In this document: piece after piece, positions 30,358 through 39,104 of the stretch
Numbering within the stretch: position 1 is the first letter of the stretch
Layout: every line of letters begins with the position of its first letter
NCBI RefSeq assembly: GCF_028682635.1
Contig: NZ_JANHLK010000005.1
Span: forward strand, 248,001-312,000
Origin: Pseudomonas putida
Lineage (GTDB): Bacteria > Pseudomonadota > Gammaproteobacteria > Pseudomonadales > Pseudomonadaceae
Length of the DNA stretch: 64,000 nt
Reading direction: 5' to 3'
Notes under the pieces: model-generated
What the model saw: the letters and a program-made list of their open reading frames with translations, nothing else
Database searches by the model: none
Told to the model about the DNA's origin: nothing
Made by a program: the position numbers and the translations under genes

Positions 30358-31677
30358 TTAGTCCGTGAGGATCCGCGAATGCTTGCGGGTGTCTTTCATG
30401 GTGATGTACACCAGCAACGACACGGCGATACACGCGGTGACATACCAGTAGTACCCGGTTTCCATGCCGATGCTCTTGAACCACAGCGCGATGTATTCAG
30501 CGGTGCCGCCGAAGATCGACACGGTCAGGGCATACGGCAGGCCGACGCCCAGGGCGCGGATTTCGGTCGGGAACAGTTCGGCCTTCACCACCGCGTTGAT
30601 CGAGGTGTAGCCGCTGACGATGATCAGCGCCGCCATGATCAGGAAGAACGCGCCCCACCAGGTCTGGATGGTGTGCAGGGTGGTGAGGATCGGCACGGTG
30701 AACAGCGTCCCGAGAATACCGAAGGCGATCAGGATCGGCCGGCGACCGATTTTATCGGAAAGCCCGCCGATGATTGGTTGCAGGCACATGAACAGGAACA
30801 GCGTGGCGGCGGAAATGGTGGTGGAGTCGGAGATGCTCATGCCGACGGTGTTCACCAGGTATTTCTGCATGTAGGTGGTGTAGGTGTAGAACGCCAGCGT
30901 ACCGCCCATGGTCAGGCCGACCACGGTCATCAGTTCCTTCGGATGGCGCATCAGGGTGCGCATCGCGCTTTCCTTGGCCTTTTCCTTCTTGGTGAACGAC
31001 TCGGTTTCTTCCATGCCGCGACGCAGGTACAGCGCGACCACGGCACACAGCGCGCCGATGGCGAACGGGATACGCCAGCCCCAGGCATACAGCTCTTCGG
31101 TGGTCAGTACGTTTTGCAGGATGATCAGCACGGCCAAGGCGATGAGCTGGCCGGAGATCAGGGTCACGTACTGGAAGCTGGAGTAGAAACCGCGACGTTC
31201 CTTGGTCGCCATCTCGCTGAGGTAGGTGGCGGAGGTGCCGTATTCGCCACCGACCGACAGGCCCTGCAGCAGACGGGCGAACACCAGCAGGATCGGCGCG
31301 CCGATGCCGATGATTTCATAACCCGGGCTCAGGGCGATCAACAGCGAGCCGAAGCACATCAGGTACACCGAGGCCATCAGCGCCTTTTTGCGTCCGACTT
31401 TGTCGGCGTACAGGCCCATCAGCCAACCCCCGATTGGACGCATCAGGAAGCCCACGGCGAAAATCGCAGCGGTGTTCAGCAGTTGTGCGGTGGTGTCGCC
31501 TTTGGGGAAAAAGGTCTTGGCGAAGTACAGGGAGAAGGCGGCATAGACGTACCAGTCATACCACTCGACCATGTTGCCAACGGAACCGCTGAAGATCGAT
31601 TTGATGCGACTGGCGGTGGTTCTTGCTTTGGCCGGCGCGGCAGCCGACCCAAGTGGCAGGGCGTTGGAGTTATCCAT
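30358..31677 (-). CDS. MFS metabolite:H+ symporter, alpha-ketoglutarate type
   Basis: Inner-membrane proton symporter of the MHS family (KgtP/ShiA/PcaT-like), 439 aa, 12 helices. Signatures: SGSVGNMVEWYDWYVYAAFS at TM1, loop 2-3 GLYADKVGRKKAL, and GLSVGGEYGTSATYLSE, the MHS motif. The protein closely recalls the P. aeruginosa alpha-ketoglutarate transporter that depends on MifR and RpoN. Here a sigma-54 promoter and two palindromes lie just upstream, followed by a MifR/MifS-like pair, which supports dicarboxylate or 2-oxo-dicarboxylate uptake. The Shine-Dalgarno lies within a 12-bp palindrome, GAAGGATCCTTC. Confidence 0.9.
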   Translation of the reverse strand: MDNSNALPLGSAAAPAKARTTASRIKSIFSGSVGNMVEWYDWYVYAAFSLYFAKTFFPKGDTTAQLLNTAAIFAVGFLMRPIGGWLMGLYADKVGRKKALMASVYLMCFGSLLIALSPGYEIIGIGAPILLVFARLLQGLSVGGEYGTSATYLSEMATKERRGFYSSFQYVTLISGQLIALAVLIILQNVLTTEELYAWGWRIPFAIGALCAVVALYLRRGMEETESFTKKEKAKESAMRTLMRHPKELMTVVGLTMGGTLAFYTYTTYMQKYLVNTVGMSISDSTTISAATLFLFMCLQPIIGGLSDKIGRRPILIAFGILGTLFTVPILTTLHTIQTWWGAFFLIMAALIIVSGYTSINAVVKAELFPTEIRALGVGLPYALTVSIFGGTAEYIALWFKSIGMETGYYWYVTACIAVSLLVYITMKDTRKHSRILTD

Positions 31678-31678
31678 T

Positions 31679-31690
31679 GAAGGATCCTTC
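31679..31690 (-). promoter_or_regulatory. Palindromic ribosome-binding region of symporter gene
   Basis: GAAGGATCCTTC is a perfect 12-base palindrome that contains the AAGGA ribosome-binding site, one base from the ATG. It can self-pair only between two RNAs or as a DNA dyad, so its meaning is unclear. Confidence 0.45.
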
Positions 31691-31739
31691 GTTTAATTGT
31701 TTTTGTGGAGCGCGATTAAACGCAGCCTGCGGGGGCTAT

Positions 31740-31756
31740 AGCAGGAGCTGTGCCAA
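31740..31756 (-). promoter_or_regulatory. Sigma-54 promoter of the symporter gene
   Basis: On the minus strand TTGGCACAGCTCCTGCT matches the -24/-12 consensus with GG, 10 bases, GC. Transcription would begin near 31729, giving a leader of about 50 nt before the symporter ATG. Confidence 0.85.
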
Positions 31757-31795
31757 CGGGGAGAGGGGCGGTTTAGAGGGGTTTAGGGGAGTTGA

Positions 31796-31813
31796 TGAGC
31801 GGAAATCCGCTCA
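31796..31813. promoter_or_regulatory. Upstream activator palindrome 1 (candidate MifR site)
   Basis: TGAGCGGAAATCCGCTCA is a perfect dyad of 8-base arms about 75 bases upstream of the predicted start point. Position and symmetry are those of an enhancer site for a sigma-54 activator. Confidence 0.75.
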
Positions 31814-31827
31814 TGAAAGGCTGGGCT

Positions 31828-31845
31828 TGAGCGGAAAACTGCTTA
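31828..31845. promoter_or_regulatory. Upstream activator site 2 (candidate MifR site)
   Basis: TGAGCGGAAAACTGCTTA is an imperfect copy of the preceding palindrome, 32 bases away centre to centre (three helical turns), as expected for cooperative enhancer binding. Confidence 0.65.
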
Positions 31846-31877
31846 GGTCCTGGCAGGTGTGTTGCCTGAACTGGTCT

Positions 31878-31969
31878 CTTCGCGGGCAAGCCCGCTCCCA
31901 CAGTGGCGGGTGTCGTACACAAAATTCGCGACCGGCTCGGTCATTGTGGGAGCGGGCTTGCTCGCGAAG
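31878..31969. repeat. Paired REP, CTTCGCGGGCAAGCCCGCTCCCACA type
   Basis: CTTCGCGGGCAAGCCCGCTC on the left and the matching GAGCGGGCTTGCTCGCGAAG on the right. It lies between the activator sites and the stop codon of the response regulator gene. Confidence 0.93.
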
Positions 31970-31984
31970 AGGCCTGCACAGTCA

Positions 31985-33310
31985 CTACAAAAACATCTCC
32001 CGGCTCAATCCATGCCGCTGCATCTTTTCATTGAAAGTCCGGCGCGGCAGTTGCAGCTCTTCGAGCACCGCTTTCACATCGCCCTTGTGCCGGGTCAACG
32101 CTGCGCGCAGGCACTGCGCTTCAAACGCCTCCTGCTGCGCCGCCAGTGACTGCCCAGGCTCGATGCCCGCCGGCACGGGCTCGCCAAGCCCCAACACCTG
32201 GCGCTCGGCCACGTTCGCCAGCTCACGCACATTGCCCGGCCAGTCGTGACTCAGCAGATGACTCAACTGCGGCCCGCTCAACGGCGCAAAGGAGCGACCC
32301 AGGCGTTCGGCGGCACTCCGGGCAAAGGCCTCGTACAACAATGGAATATCTTCGCGGCGATCGCGCAACGGCGGCAGGCGCAGCTCGGCGACGTTCAAGC
32401 GGTAAGCCAGGTCCTCGCGAAAACGTCCGGCCCGCGCTTCCTCCAGCAAGTCCGGTTTGGTCGCGGCAATGATCCGCAGATCCACGCGAATGCTCTGGTT
32501 CGAACCCAATCGCTCGAGTTTTTGCTCCTGCAGCACCCGCAACAATTTCACCTGCTGCGCCAGGGGCATGCTTTCGATTTCATCGAGAAACAGCGTGCCG
32601 CCATCGGCGTATTCGAGCTTGCCGATGCGCTTGCCCTGGGCGCCGGTGAATGCGCCGCTTTCATGGCCGAACAGTTCGGCTTCGAACAGTTGTTCGGGGA
32701 TGGCCGCGCAGTTCAAGGCGACGAAGGGTTTGTCGGCGCGCGGGCCGAAGTCGTGCAGGCAACGGGCAACCAGCTCCTTGCCACTGCCGGTTTCGCCGCG
32801 GATCAACACGTTGACCGGCAGCGCCGCCAGGTCGAGCACCTGCCGGCGCAAAGTCTGCAAGCCACGGGAGACGCCAAGCAAGGTGGCGTCAAGTTTGGCG
32901 CGGTTGTCGGCCTGTTCGTGCAGGGCACGGTTTTCCAGGACCAGCCGGCGCTTGTCCAGCGCCCGGCGCAAGCTGCCGAGCAGGGTTTCGGGGCTGAAGG
33001 GTTTTTCCAGGAAGTCGTAGGCGCCATCGCGCATCGCGTCGACAGCCATCGGCACGTCGCCGTGGCCCGTCAGCAGAATCACCGGCAAGTCGGCATCGCG
33101 GCGCTGTACTTCGGCCAGCAGTTCCAGGCCGCTCATGCCGGGCATGCGCACGTCGCTGAGAATCACCCCGGGAAAATGCCTGGGCAACTGCGCCAGGCAC
33201 TCGTCGGCGCGGCTGAACAGCTGCACCTCGAAACCCGACAGGCTCAGCCATTGCTCGACGGCGCTGCGAATGCTGCTTTCGTCGTCGACCACCATCACTG
33301 AATTCAGCAT
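31985..33310 (-). CDS. mifR: Sigma-54-dependent response regulator (MifR/DctD-like)
   Basis: Response regulator and enhancer-binding protein of 441 aa. Receiver domain (residues 5-120) with phosphorylation Asp in GVILSDVRMPG; AAA+ domain with Walker A RGETGSGKELVARCLHDFGP, the sigma-54 contact loop GAFTGA, and Walker B GGTLFLDEIESMP; C-terminal Fis-type HTH (LQLPRRTFNEKMQRHG). It overlaps the sensor kinase gene by 7 bases. The adjacent sigma-54 promoter and palindromes are its evident targets. In P. aeruginosa the MifSR pair drives alpha-ketoglutarate use (recalled); DctD for C4-dicarboxylates is the alternative. Confidence 0.88.
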   Translation of the reverse strand: MLNSVMVVDDESSIRSAVEQWLSLSGFEVQLFSRADECLAQLPRHFPGVILSDVRMPGMSGLELLAEVQRRDADLPVILLTGHGDVPMAVDAMRDGAYDFLEKPFSPETLLGSLRRALDKRRLVLENRALHEQADNRAKLDATLLGVSRGLQTLRRQVLDLAALPVNVLIRGETGSGKELVARCLHDFGPRADKPFVALNCAAIPEQLFEAELFGHESGAFTGAQGKRIGKLEYADGGTLFLDEIESMPLAQQVKLLRVLQEQKLERLGSNQSIRVDLRIIAATKPDLLEEARAGRFREDLAYRLNVAELRLPPLRDRREDIPLLYEAFARSAAERLGRSFAPLSGPQLSHLLSHDWPGNVRELANVAERQVLGLGEPVPAGIEPGQSLAAQQEAFEAQCLRAALTRHKGDVKAVLEELQLPRRTFNEKMQRHGLSREMFL

Positions 33311-35079
33311 GGGTCTTGAGCCTCCGCGTCGATGGGCAGGGTGAGGGTGAACACCGCGCCGTTGTCGTGATTATCAGCGCTCAGGCGTCCGCCCGATTCG
33401 TGAACGATGGCGAAGGATACGGCCAGACCGATGCCCAGGCCATCACCCACCGGTTTGGTGGTGAAAAACGGGTCGAACACTTTCGCCAGGTTTTCCTCGG
33501 CGATGCCACTGCCGTTGTCGATGACGCTCAGGCGCCACAATTGTTCGTCGGCTTCGAGGCGGATTTCCAGGCGTTTGCAGGGTTTGTCCTGCATCGCATC
33601 CAGGGCATTGCGCAGCAAGTTGATCAGTACCTGTTCCAGGCGAATCGCATCGCCCCGCACCCAGGCCGGGCGCGTCAGGTGCAGCACGGTGCTGACCTGT
33701 TCATCGCGCAGACGCGTGTCGAGCAGCTCAAGGGACTGGTCCACCACCGCTGCCAGGTCCAGGCGTTCGCGCAAGCCACTGGGGCTTTTGCGGGCAAAAG
33801 TCTTCAGGTGGCCGGTGAGGGCGGCCATGCGCGTGAGCATGTCATCCACCGGCTTGAGCGCCCTGTAGGCGTCGTCGACGCGACCGTGATCCAGTAACAG
33901 GCGCAAGGTCGCCAGCTGCATGCGCTGGGCGGTCAACGGCTGGTTGATCTCGTGGGCGAGGGCGGCGGACATCTGCCCGAGGGCCGCGAGCTTGGCCGAT
34001 TGCACCAGGCCTTCCTGGGCGGTGCGCAGGTCGCGGGTACGCTCTTCTACCAGCTGTTCGAGTTCTTCGCGGCTGCGTTGGCGCAGCTTGGCCAGGCGCC
34101 AGCGCTGGGTGAGAAACAGCAGCAAAAACACCAGCGTCAGCCAGATACCCGCCGCAGCGAGCGCGGCGTTGCGGCTGTCTTCGAAGGCAACCTGCGGGCG
34201 GCGCAGCAGGTGCAGGGTCCAGCCTTCGGCGGCCAGCGGCAGGGATTCCCACAAGTAATCGGCAGGGCCGTCGGGGCCATCGACCCGTGCCAGGTCGCTG
34301 TTCTCGTCGAAGCGGCGCAATGATTGGTATTGAAGCGGCGTCAGCGGCTGCTTGTCGTATTGGCGGGTGATCTTGAGTTCGGCGTGATCGCTGTCGCTCA
34401 GCGGTTTCAGGTACCGATAGCGCCAGCCCGACTGGTTGGCGATGAAGATAATCCCGCGGGCATCGCTGACCAGCAGGGTGTCGCTACCCTGGCGCCATTC
34501 GCGTTCCAGCTCGGGAAACTCCAGTTTCACCACCATGGCCCCGAGGAACTGGCCATCGTCGTTGGTTACGGCGCTGGAGAGGAAATAGCCAGGAATGCCA
34601 CTGGTGACCCCAACGGCGTAAAAACGCCCGGTGCCCTGGGTGCGGGTCTGGCTGAAGTAGGGACGAAAACCGTAGTTGTGGCCGACGTAGCTGCTGGGCA
34701 AGCGCCAGTTGCTCGCCGCCACGGCCAGGCCCGTGCGATCCAGCAGCTCCAGGGTCGAGGATTCGGCGGCGCCGTTGATTTTTTCCAGTTTGCGGTTCAA
34801 TTCCTGCGCCAGCTCGGGGCTCACCGGGCCTTTGAGTGCGTCGCGCAACTGCGGGTCGAGTGCCAGCACCGAGGGCAGGGCGCGGTAGCGTTCGATCAGG
34901 GTGTGCAGGGAAGTGGCGTAAAGCGCCAGTTGCTGATTGGCACGGGCTGCGTCATCGACCAATGACTGGCGCACCGTTTGACGAACGGCCAGGGTCGCGG
35001 CGAGGGCGGCGCCGGCGATGATCAACAGGGTATACAGCGCCAGGCGCAAAGGGCGAGAGGACTCAAACATGCTGGGCAT
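33304..35079 (-). CDS. mifS: Sensor histidine kinase (MifS/DctB-like)
   Basis: Membrane sensor kinase of 591 aa. TM1 at residues 10-30 (LYTLLIIAGAALAATLAV), a large periplasmic double-PAS/Cache domain (about 35-300) that includes GHNYGFRPYFSQT, characteristic of DctB-like dicarboxylate sensors, TM2 near 308-328, a coiled region, HisKA with phospho-acceptor His in AALAHEINQPLTAQR, and HATPase with N box LLRNALDAM and G boxes VIDNGSGI and GLGIGLAVSF. It probably senses a C4 or C5 dicarboxylate. Start could also be the internal ATG three codons later. Confidence 0.87.
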   Translation of the reverse strand: MPSMFESSRPLRLALYTLLIIAGAALAATLAVRQTVRQSLVDDAARANQQLALYATSLHTLIERYRALPSVLALDPQLRDALKGPVSPELAQELNRKLEKINGAAESSTLELLDRTGLAVAASNWRLPSSYVGHNYGFRPYFSQTRTQGTGRFYAVGVTSGIPGYFLSSAVTNDDGQFLGAMVVKLEFPELEREWRQGSDTLLVSDARGIIFIANQSGWRYRYLKPLSDSDHAELKITRQYDKQPLTPLQYQSLRRFDENSDLARVDGPDGPADYLWESLPLAAEGWTLHLLRRPQVAFEDSRNAALAAAGIWLTLVFLLLFLTQRWRLAKLRQRSREELEQLVEERTRDLRTAQEGLVQSAKLAALGQMSAALAHEINQPLTAQRMQLATLRLLLDHGRVDDAYRALKPVDDMLTRMAALTGHLKTFARKSPSGLRERLDLAAVVDQSLELLDTRLRDEQVSTVLHLTRPAWVRGDAIRLEQVLINLLRNALDAMQDKPCKRLEIRLEADEQLWRLSVIDNGSGIAEENLAKVFDPFFTTKPVGDGLGIGLAVSFAIVHESGGRLSADNHDNGAVFTLTLPIDAEAQDPC

Positions 35080-35149
35080 TACACAGGTGTACGGAGGGGG
35101 CGCACGATAACATGGCGCTCTTCGGTATTCCCACGCCTTGTGCAGGTAA

Positions 35150-35190
35150 TAAAAAAGGCGACAGGGGTTGAATCCCCTGTCGCCTTTTTC
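35150..35190 (-). terminator. Rho-independent terminator of fumarase gene
   Basis: AAAAAAGGCGACAGGGG, loop TTGAAT, CCCCTGTCGCCTTTTT: long perfect stem with A and T tracts, 16 bases past the fumarase stop. Confidence 0.94.
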
Positions 35191-35205
35191 AGACAGCCGA
35201 AGCGC

Positions 35206-36729
35206 TTACTGCACTTCTACCGCCAGGCTTTCACTGATCTTTTGCTGCCAGATGGCAGGACCGGTGATGTGTACGGACTCGCCCTTGCTGTCGACCGCAA
35301 CGGTCACCGGCATGTCTTTCACGTCGAACTCGTAGATCGCTTCCATGCCCAGTTCGGCGAAAGCGACAACACGGGATTTCTTGATCGCTTGCGCTACCAG
35401 GTAAGCCGCGCCGCCCACTGCCATCAGGTAAACGGCCTTGTGGTCCTTGATCGCGTCGATAGCGGTCGGGCCGCGCTCGGATTTGCCGATCATGCCCAGC
35501 AGGCCGGTTTGCTCGAGGATCTGACGGGTGAACTTGTCCATCCGCGTTGCGGTGGTCGGGCCAGCCGGGCCAACCACTTCTTCGCGCACCGGATCGACCG
35601 GGCCGACGTAATAGATGAAGCGACCCTTGAGGTCCACCGGCAGGGTTTCACCTTTGTTCAGCATCTCGACCATGCGCTTGTGCGCTGCGTCGCGACCGGT
35701 GAGCATCTTGCCGTTGAGCAGGACGGTTTCGCCCGGCTTCCAGCTCTGCACTTCTTCCGGGGTCAGGGTGTCGAGGTTGACGCGACGGGCCGACGGGCCG
35801 GCTTCCCAGACGATTTCCGGGTAGGCGTCCAGCGGTGGCGCTTCCAGCGAAGCCGGGCCGGAACCGTCGAGCACGAAGTGGGCGTGACGGGTGGCGGCGC
35901 AGTTCGGGATCATGCACACCGGCAGCGAGGCGGCGTGGGTCGGGTAATCCATGATCTTCACGTCGAGCACGGTGGTCAGGCCACCGAGGCCCTGGGCGCC
36001 GATGCCCAGCTGGTTGACCTTCTCGAACAGCTCCAGGCGCATTTCTTCAATGCGGTTCTGCGGGCCACGGGCCTTCAGCTCGTGGATGTCGATGGATTCC
36101 ATCAACACTTCTTTCGCCATGACAGCGGCTTTCTCGGCGGTGCCGCCGATGCCGATGCCGAGCATGCCCGGTGGGCACCAGCCGGCGCCCATGGTCGGAA
36201 CGGTCTTGAGCACCCAGTCGACGATCGAGTCGGACGGGTTGAGCATGGCCATTTTCGACTTGTTCTCGGAACCGCCGCCCTTGGCCGCCACGTCCACTTC
36301 CACGGTATTACCCGGAACGATGGAGTAGTGGATAACGGCCGGGGTGTTGTCCTTGGTGTTCTTGCGAGCACCCGCCGGGTCGGCGAGGATCGAAGCACGC
36401 AGGACGTTTTCCGGCAGGTTGTAGGCGCGACGCACGCCTTCGTTGATCATGTCGTCCAGGCCCATGGTGGCGCCATCCCAACGCACGTCCATGCCCACGC
36501 GGACAAATACGGTCACGATGCCGGTGTCCTGGCAAATCGGACGGTGGCCGGTGGCGCACATGCGCGAGTTGATCAGGATCTGCGCCATCGAATCACGGGC
36601 TGCTGGCGATTCTTCGCGCAGGTAGGCTTCGTGCATCGCCTGGATGAAATCCACGGGGTGGTAGTAGGAAATGAACTGCAGGGCGTCGGCAACGCTCTGA
36701 ATCAGGTCGTCTTGCTTGATCACGGTCAT
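35206..36729 (-). CDS. Class I fumarate hydratase (4Fe-4S)
   Basis: TCA-cycle enzyme that interconverts fumarate and malate, with an oxygen-sensitive 4Fe-4S cluster. The 507-aa product is the fused alpha-beta form (FumA/FumB type). Candidate cluster Cys are in GHRPICQDTGIVTVF (about 70), MGAGWCPPGMLGIGIGG and LPVCMIPNCAATRHAHF. The C-terminal beta part starts near the KPGETVLLNGKML segment. The ATG at 36729 matches known start MTVIKQDDLIQSVADAL. It is divergent from sadC, as in the P. aeruginosa order fumarase-sadC-ferredoxin reductase (recalled). Confidence 0.95.
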   Translation of the reverse strand: MTVIKQDDLIQSVADALQFISYYHPVDFIQAMHEAYLREESPAARDSMAQILINSRMCATGHRPICQDTGIVTVFVRVGMDVRWDGATMGLDDMINEGVRRAYNLPENVLRASILADPAGARKNTKDNTPAVIHYSIVPGNTVEVDVAAKGGGSENKSKMAMLNPSDSIVDWVLKTVPTMGAGWCPPGMLGIGIGGTAEKAAVMAKEVLMESIDIHELKARGPQNRIEEMRLELFEKVNQLGIGAQGLGGLTTVLDVKIMDYPTHAASLPVCMIPNCAATRHAHFVLDGSGPASLEAPPLDAYPEIVWEAGPSARRVNLDTLTPEEVQSWKPGETVLLNGKMLTGRDAAHKRMVEMLNKGETLPVDLKGRFIYYVGPVDPVREEVVGPAGPTTATRMDKFTRQILEQTGLLGMIGKSERGPTAIDAIKDHKAVYLMAVGGAAYLVAQAIKKSRVVAFAELGMEAIYEFDVKDMPVTVAVDSKGESVHITGPAIWQQKISESLAVEVQ

Positions 36730-36764
36730 GAGTCGCGCTCCTCTAAAAGACGGGAACATTCAAT

Positions 36765-36808
36765 AAGGTGCTTGCAGCTTGGGTGCATCGGTCGGTTGCA
36801 AGCACCTT
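36765..36808 (-). other. Perfect 12-bp inverted repeat in fumarase leader
   Basis: AAGGTGCTTGCA and TGCAAGCACCTT separated by 20 bases, about 36 bases upstream of the fumarase ATG. Could be an operator or an mRNA leader hairpin. No T tract follows, so not a plain terminator. Confidence 0.6.
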
Positions 36809-37028
36809 TCAAGGCACGCCGGGGCTGCTGGCGCGACGCTAAAAAGGCGCGGCAGTATAACGCGCCTTGCTGGCGGGTACACGCGCCGGTGGTCAAACCT
36901 TGGTCGCATGGTCGATCCCGATCCCCGAATCGGGTCAGCCCGAAAATTGAATGGTCATTTATCGGCCGCACCACTAAAGTGGTTATCGGTCTGTAGAGTA
37001 GGACGCTCTGTCAGTCTCCTTTCATAGG

Positions 37029-38147
37029 GTGAGTCAACGGTTGACCCATAACGCCATCCAGCGCCTGTTACTCAAACGGTTTGCCCTCGCGGCCGGCACT
37101 TATGCCCTGGCTTTGTTGCTGCTGTGGCTGGCGTTTTTCACCGGCCATTACGATGAACCGCTGGCCAATGTCGCCGTTGGCAGCGCTCTGGTGGTCATCA
37201 GCCAGGCGGCGTTGTTCGTGGTGTTCTACAGCGGCTGCAACCTGCGTTTTTCCGACCCCAGCCTGACCGAGGCGCAGGTGCTGCTGGGGCTAGGCTGGCA
37301 AACCTGGCTGATTGCCAATCTGGATGAGTCCCGCGGCGCGTTCCTGGTGTTCTACGTGCTGATTCTGCTGTTCGGGCTATTTCATCTGTCGCGCCGTGCA
37401 TTTGCGCGGTGCGCGCTGCTGGTGTTTTTCAGTTTCAGCGCGATCACCCTGTGGGAGGGCTACCACTTTCAGCTGGCCGATCCGGCGTTGGCCGTGTTGC
37501 AGGTGTGCATACTGTTTATCGTGCTGGTCTGGCTGGAACTGTACGCCCGCTACGTCCAGGCCTCGCGCCTGCGCATGCGTCAACGCCGCTTCGCCCTGCA
37601 GGCGCACCAGGACACTTTGCGCGGGATGATGCGTCAGCTCGAGGACCTGGTGGCCACCGACGAGTTGACCGGATTGTTCAATCGCCGGCATTTCCTGCGC
37701 CTGGCTTCGCGCGAACTCAAAGCCATGGACGCCGGCGTCGTGCATGGCCTGGCGCTGATCGACCTCGATCACTTCAAGCGAATCAACGACATTTATGGTC
37801 ATGCGGCTGGGGATCAGGTGCTGCAGGCGTTTGCCGGCGTGGCGTCGGCCTGCCTGCGCGACGGCGATGTCCTGGCACGCTATGGTGGAGAAGAGTTCGT
37901 GGTGTTGCTGCCCGATTGCGATGCCGAGCGCTTGACCGCCTGTTGCGAGCGGCTGCGCCTCGCCTTCATCGATGTCGAGTTGATCGGCTTGAAGGTCGGT
38001 AGTCTCAGCCTGTCCGCGGGCATGACCCTGCTGGACATGGGCGATGATCTTGACGAAGCCTTGCAGCGGGCGGACCAGGCGCTGTATCGCGCCAAGCGTG
38101 ACGGCCGCAATCGTTGCGCGGCGGCGTGGGAAAACGTCGATGCCTGA
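37029..38147 (+). CDS. sadC: Membrane diguanylate cyclase SadC
   Basis: Inner-membrane diguanylate cyclase that makes cyclic di-GMP and promotes surface attachment. The 372-aa product has five or six N-terminal helices (residues 18-175) and a C-terminal GGDEF domain with the active-site sequence ARYGGEEFVVLLPD. The inhibitory I-site RxxD is intact as RDGD five residues before GGEEF, so product feedback is expected. It starts with GTG (MSQRLTHNAIQRLL). Gene order (fumarase divergent, ferredoxin reductase overlapping downstream) is that of sadC in P. aeruginosa, by memory. It overlaps the next gene by 8 bases. Confidence 0.87.
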   Translation: MSQRLTHNAIQRLLLKRFALAAGTYALALLLLWLAFFTGHYDEPLANVAVGSALVVISQAALFVVFYSGCNLRFSDPSLTEAQVLLGLGWQTWLIANLDESRGAFLVFYVLILLFGLFHLSRRAFARCALLVFFSFSAITLWEGYHFQLADPALAVLQVCILFIVLVWLELYARYVQASRLRMRQRRFALQAHQDTLRGMMRQLEDLVATDELTGLFNRRHFLRLASRELKAMDAGVVHGLALIDLDHFKRINDIYGHAAGDQVLQAFAGVASACLRDGDVLARYGGEEFVVLLPDCDAERLTACCERLRLAFIDVELIGLKVGSLSLSAGMTLLDMGDDLDEALQRADQALYRAKRDGRNRCAAAWENVDA

Positions 38148-39075
38148 ATTACGCGTGGGCGATCGCCAATGGTCGGTGGCAACCGGCGCCAATCTGCTTG
38201 ATGCCCTGAATCAGAACGGCGTGCCGGTACCCTACAGCTGCCGCGCCGGCAGTTGTCATGCCTGCCTGGTGCAGTGTGTGCAAGGATTACCGAGCGACAG
38301 CCGCCCCGATGCCCTGAGCGCAGAGCAGCGCCAGCAAGGCTGGCGCCTGGCCTGCCAGTGTCAGGTGGTCGAGGACTTGCAGGTGCACACCTTCGACCCG
38401 CAAGAGGATGGCCGTCCGGCCGAGGTCGCTGCGGCCGATTGGTTGAGCAGTAGCGTTTTGCGCCTGCGCCTGGCGCCACAACGCCCGTTGCGCTACAGCG
38501 CCGGGCAGCATCTGGTGTTGTGGGCGGGCAACGTCGCACGGCCGTATTCCTTGGCCAGCCTGCCGGAAGAGGACCGTTTTCTCGAGTTTCACCTCGATTG
38601 TCGCCAGTCGGGGGAATTCAGCGATTTAGCCCGTCAGCTGAACATCGGCGACCCGATCCGTCTCGGCGAGTTGCGCGGCGGAGCCTTGCATTACGACCCG
38701 GACTGGCACGACCGACCGCTGTGGCTGATGGCGGCCGGCACCGGGTTGGGACCGTTGTTCGGCGTCTTGCGAGAAGCCTTGCGCCAGGATCATCGGGGCG
38801 CCATTCGGGTCATCCACCTGGCCCATGATGCCAACGAGCATTATCTGGCCAAACCTCTGCAAGCCATGGCCGCCAGCCGTCCGAACCTCAGCATCGAGCT
38901 GTGGACACCGACCGAGTTGCCCGCGGCTTTGGCGCAACTGCGGCTTGTTTCGCGACAAACCCAGGCCTTGCTCTGCGGATCCCCCGACAGCGTCGATGCC
39001 TTTGCCCGGCGCCTGTACCTGGCGGGGCTGCCACGCAACCAACTGCTGGCCGACGTCTTCCTGCCCCGCGGTTGA
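38140..39075 (+). CDS. 2Fe-2S ferredoxin reductase-type electron transfer protein
   Basis: A 311-aa protein with an N-terminal plant-type 2Fe-2S ferredoxin domain (Cys ligands in YSCRAGSCHACLVQC and LACQC), followed by an FAD-binding domain (RPYSLASLPEED) and an NAD(P)-binding domain (LMAAGTGLGPLFGVLREAL). It should carry electrons from NAD(P)H to an oxygenase or other acceptor, but no oxygenase gene is near. Translation is coupled to sadC by an 8-base overlap. The same pairing is known in P. aeruginosa (recalled), so it is old; its role in relation to cyclic di-GMP is unknown. Confidence 0.88.
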   Translation: MPELRVGDRQWSVATGANLLDALNQNGVPVPYSCRAGSCHACLVQCVQGLPSDSRPDALSAEQRQQGWRLACQCQVVEDLQVHTFDPQEDGRPAEVAAADWLSSSVLRLRLAPQRPLRYSAGQHLVLWAGNVARPYSLASLPEEDRFLEFHLDCRQSGEFSDLARQLNIGDPIRLGELRGGALHYDPDWHDRPLWLMAAGTGLGPLFGVLREALRQDHRGAIRVIHLAHDANEHYLAKPLQAMAASRPNLSIELWTPTELPAALAQLRLVSRQTQALLCGSPDSVDAFARRLYLAGLPRNQLLADVFLPRG

Positions 39076-39104
39076 GCGCTGATTTTTCAGATGCGAGACC
39101 TTCC

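Noticed and set aside
30379..31680. 433-aa plus-strand frame across the symporter gene
   Set aside because: Antisense shadow; composition of repeated His, Gln and Gly only.
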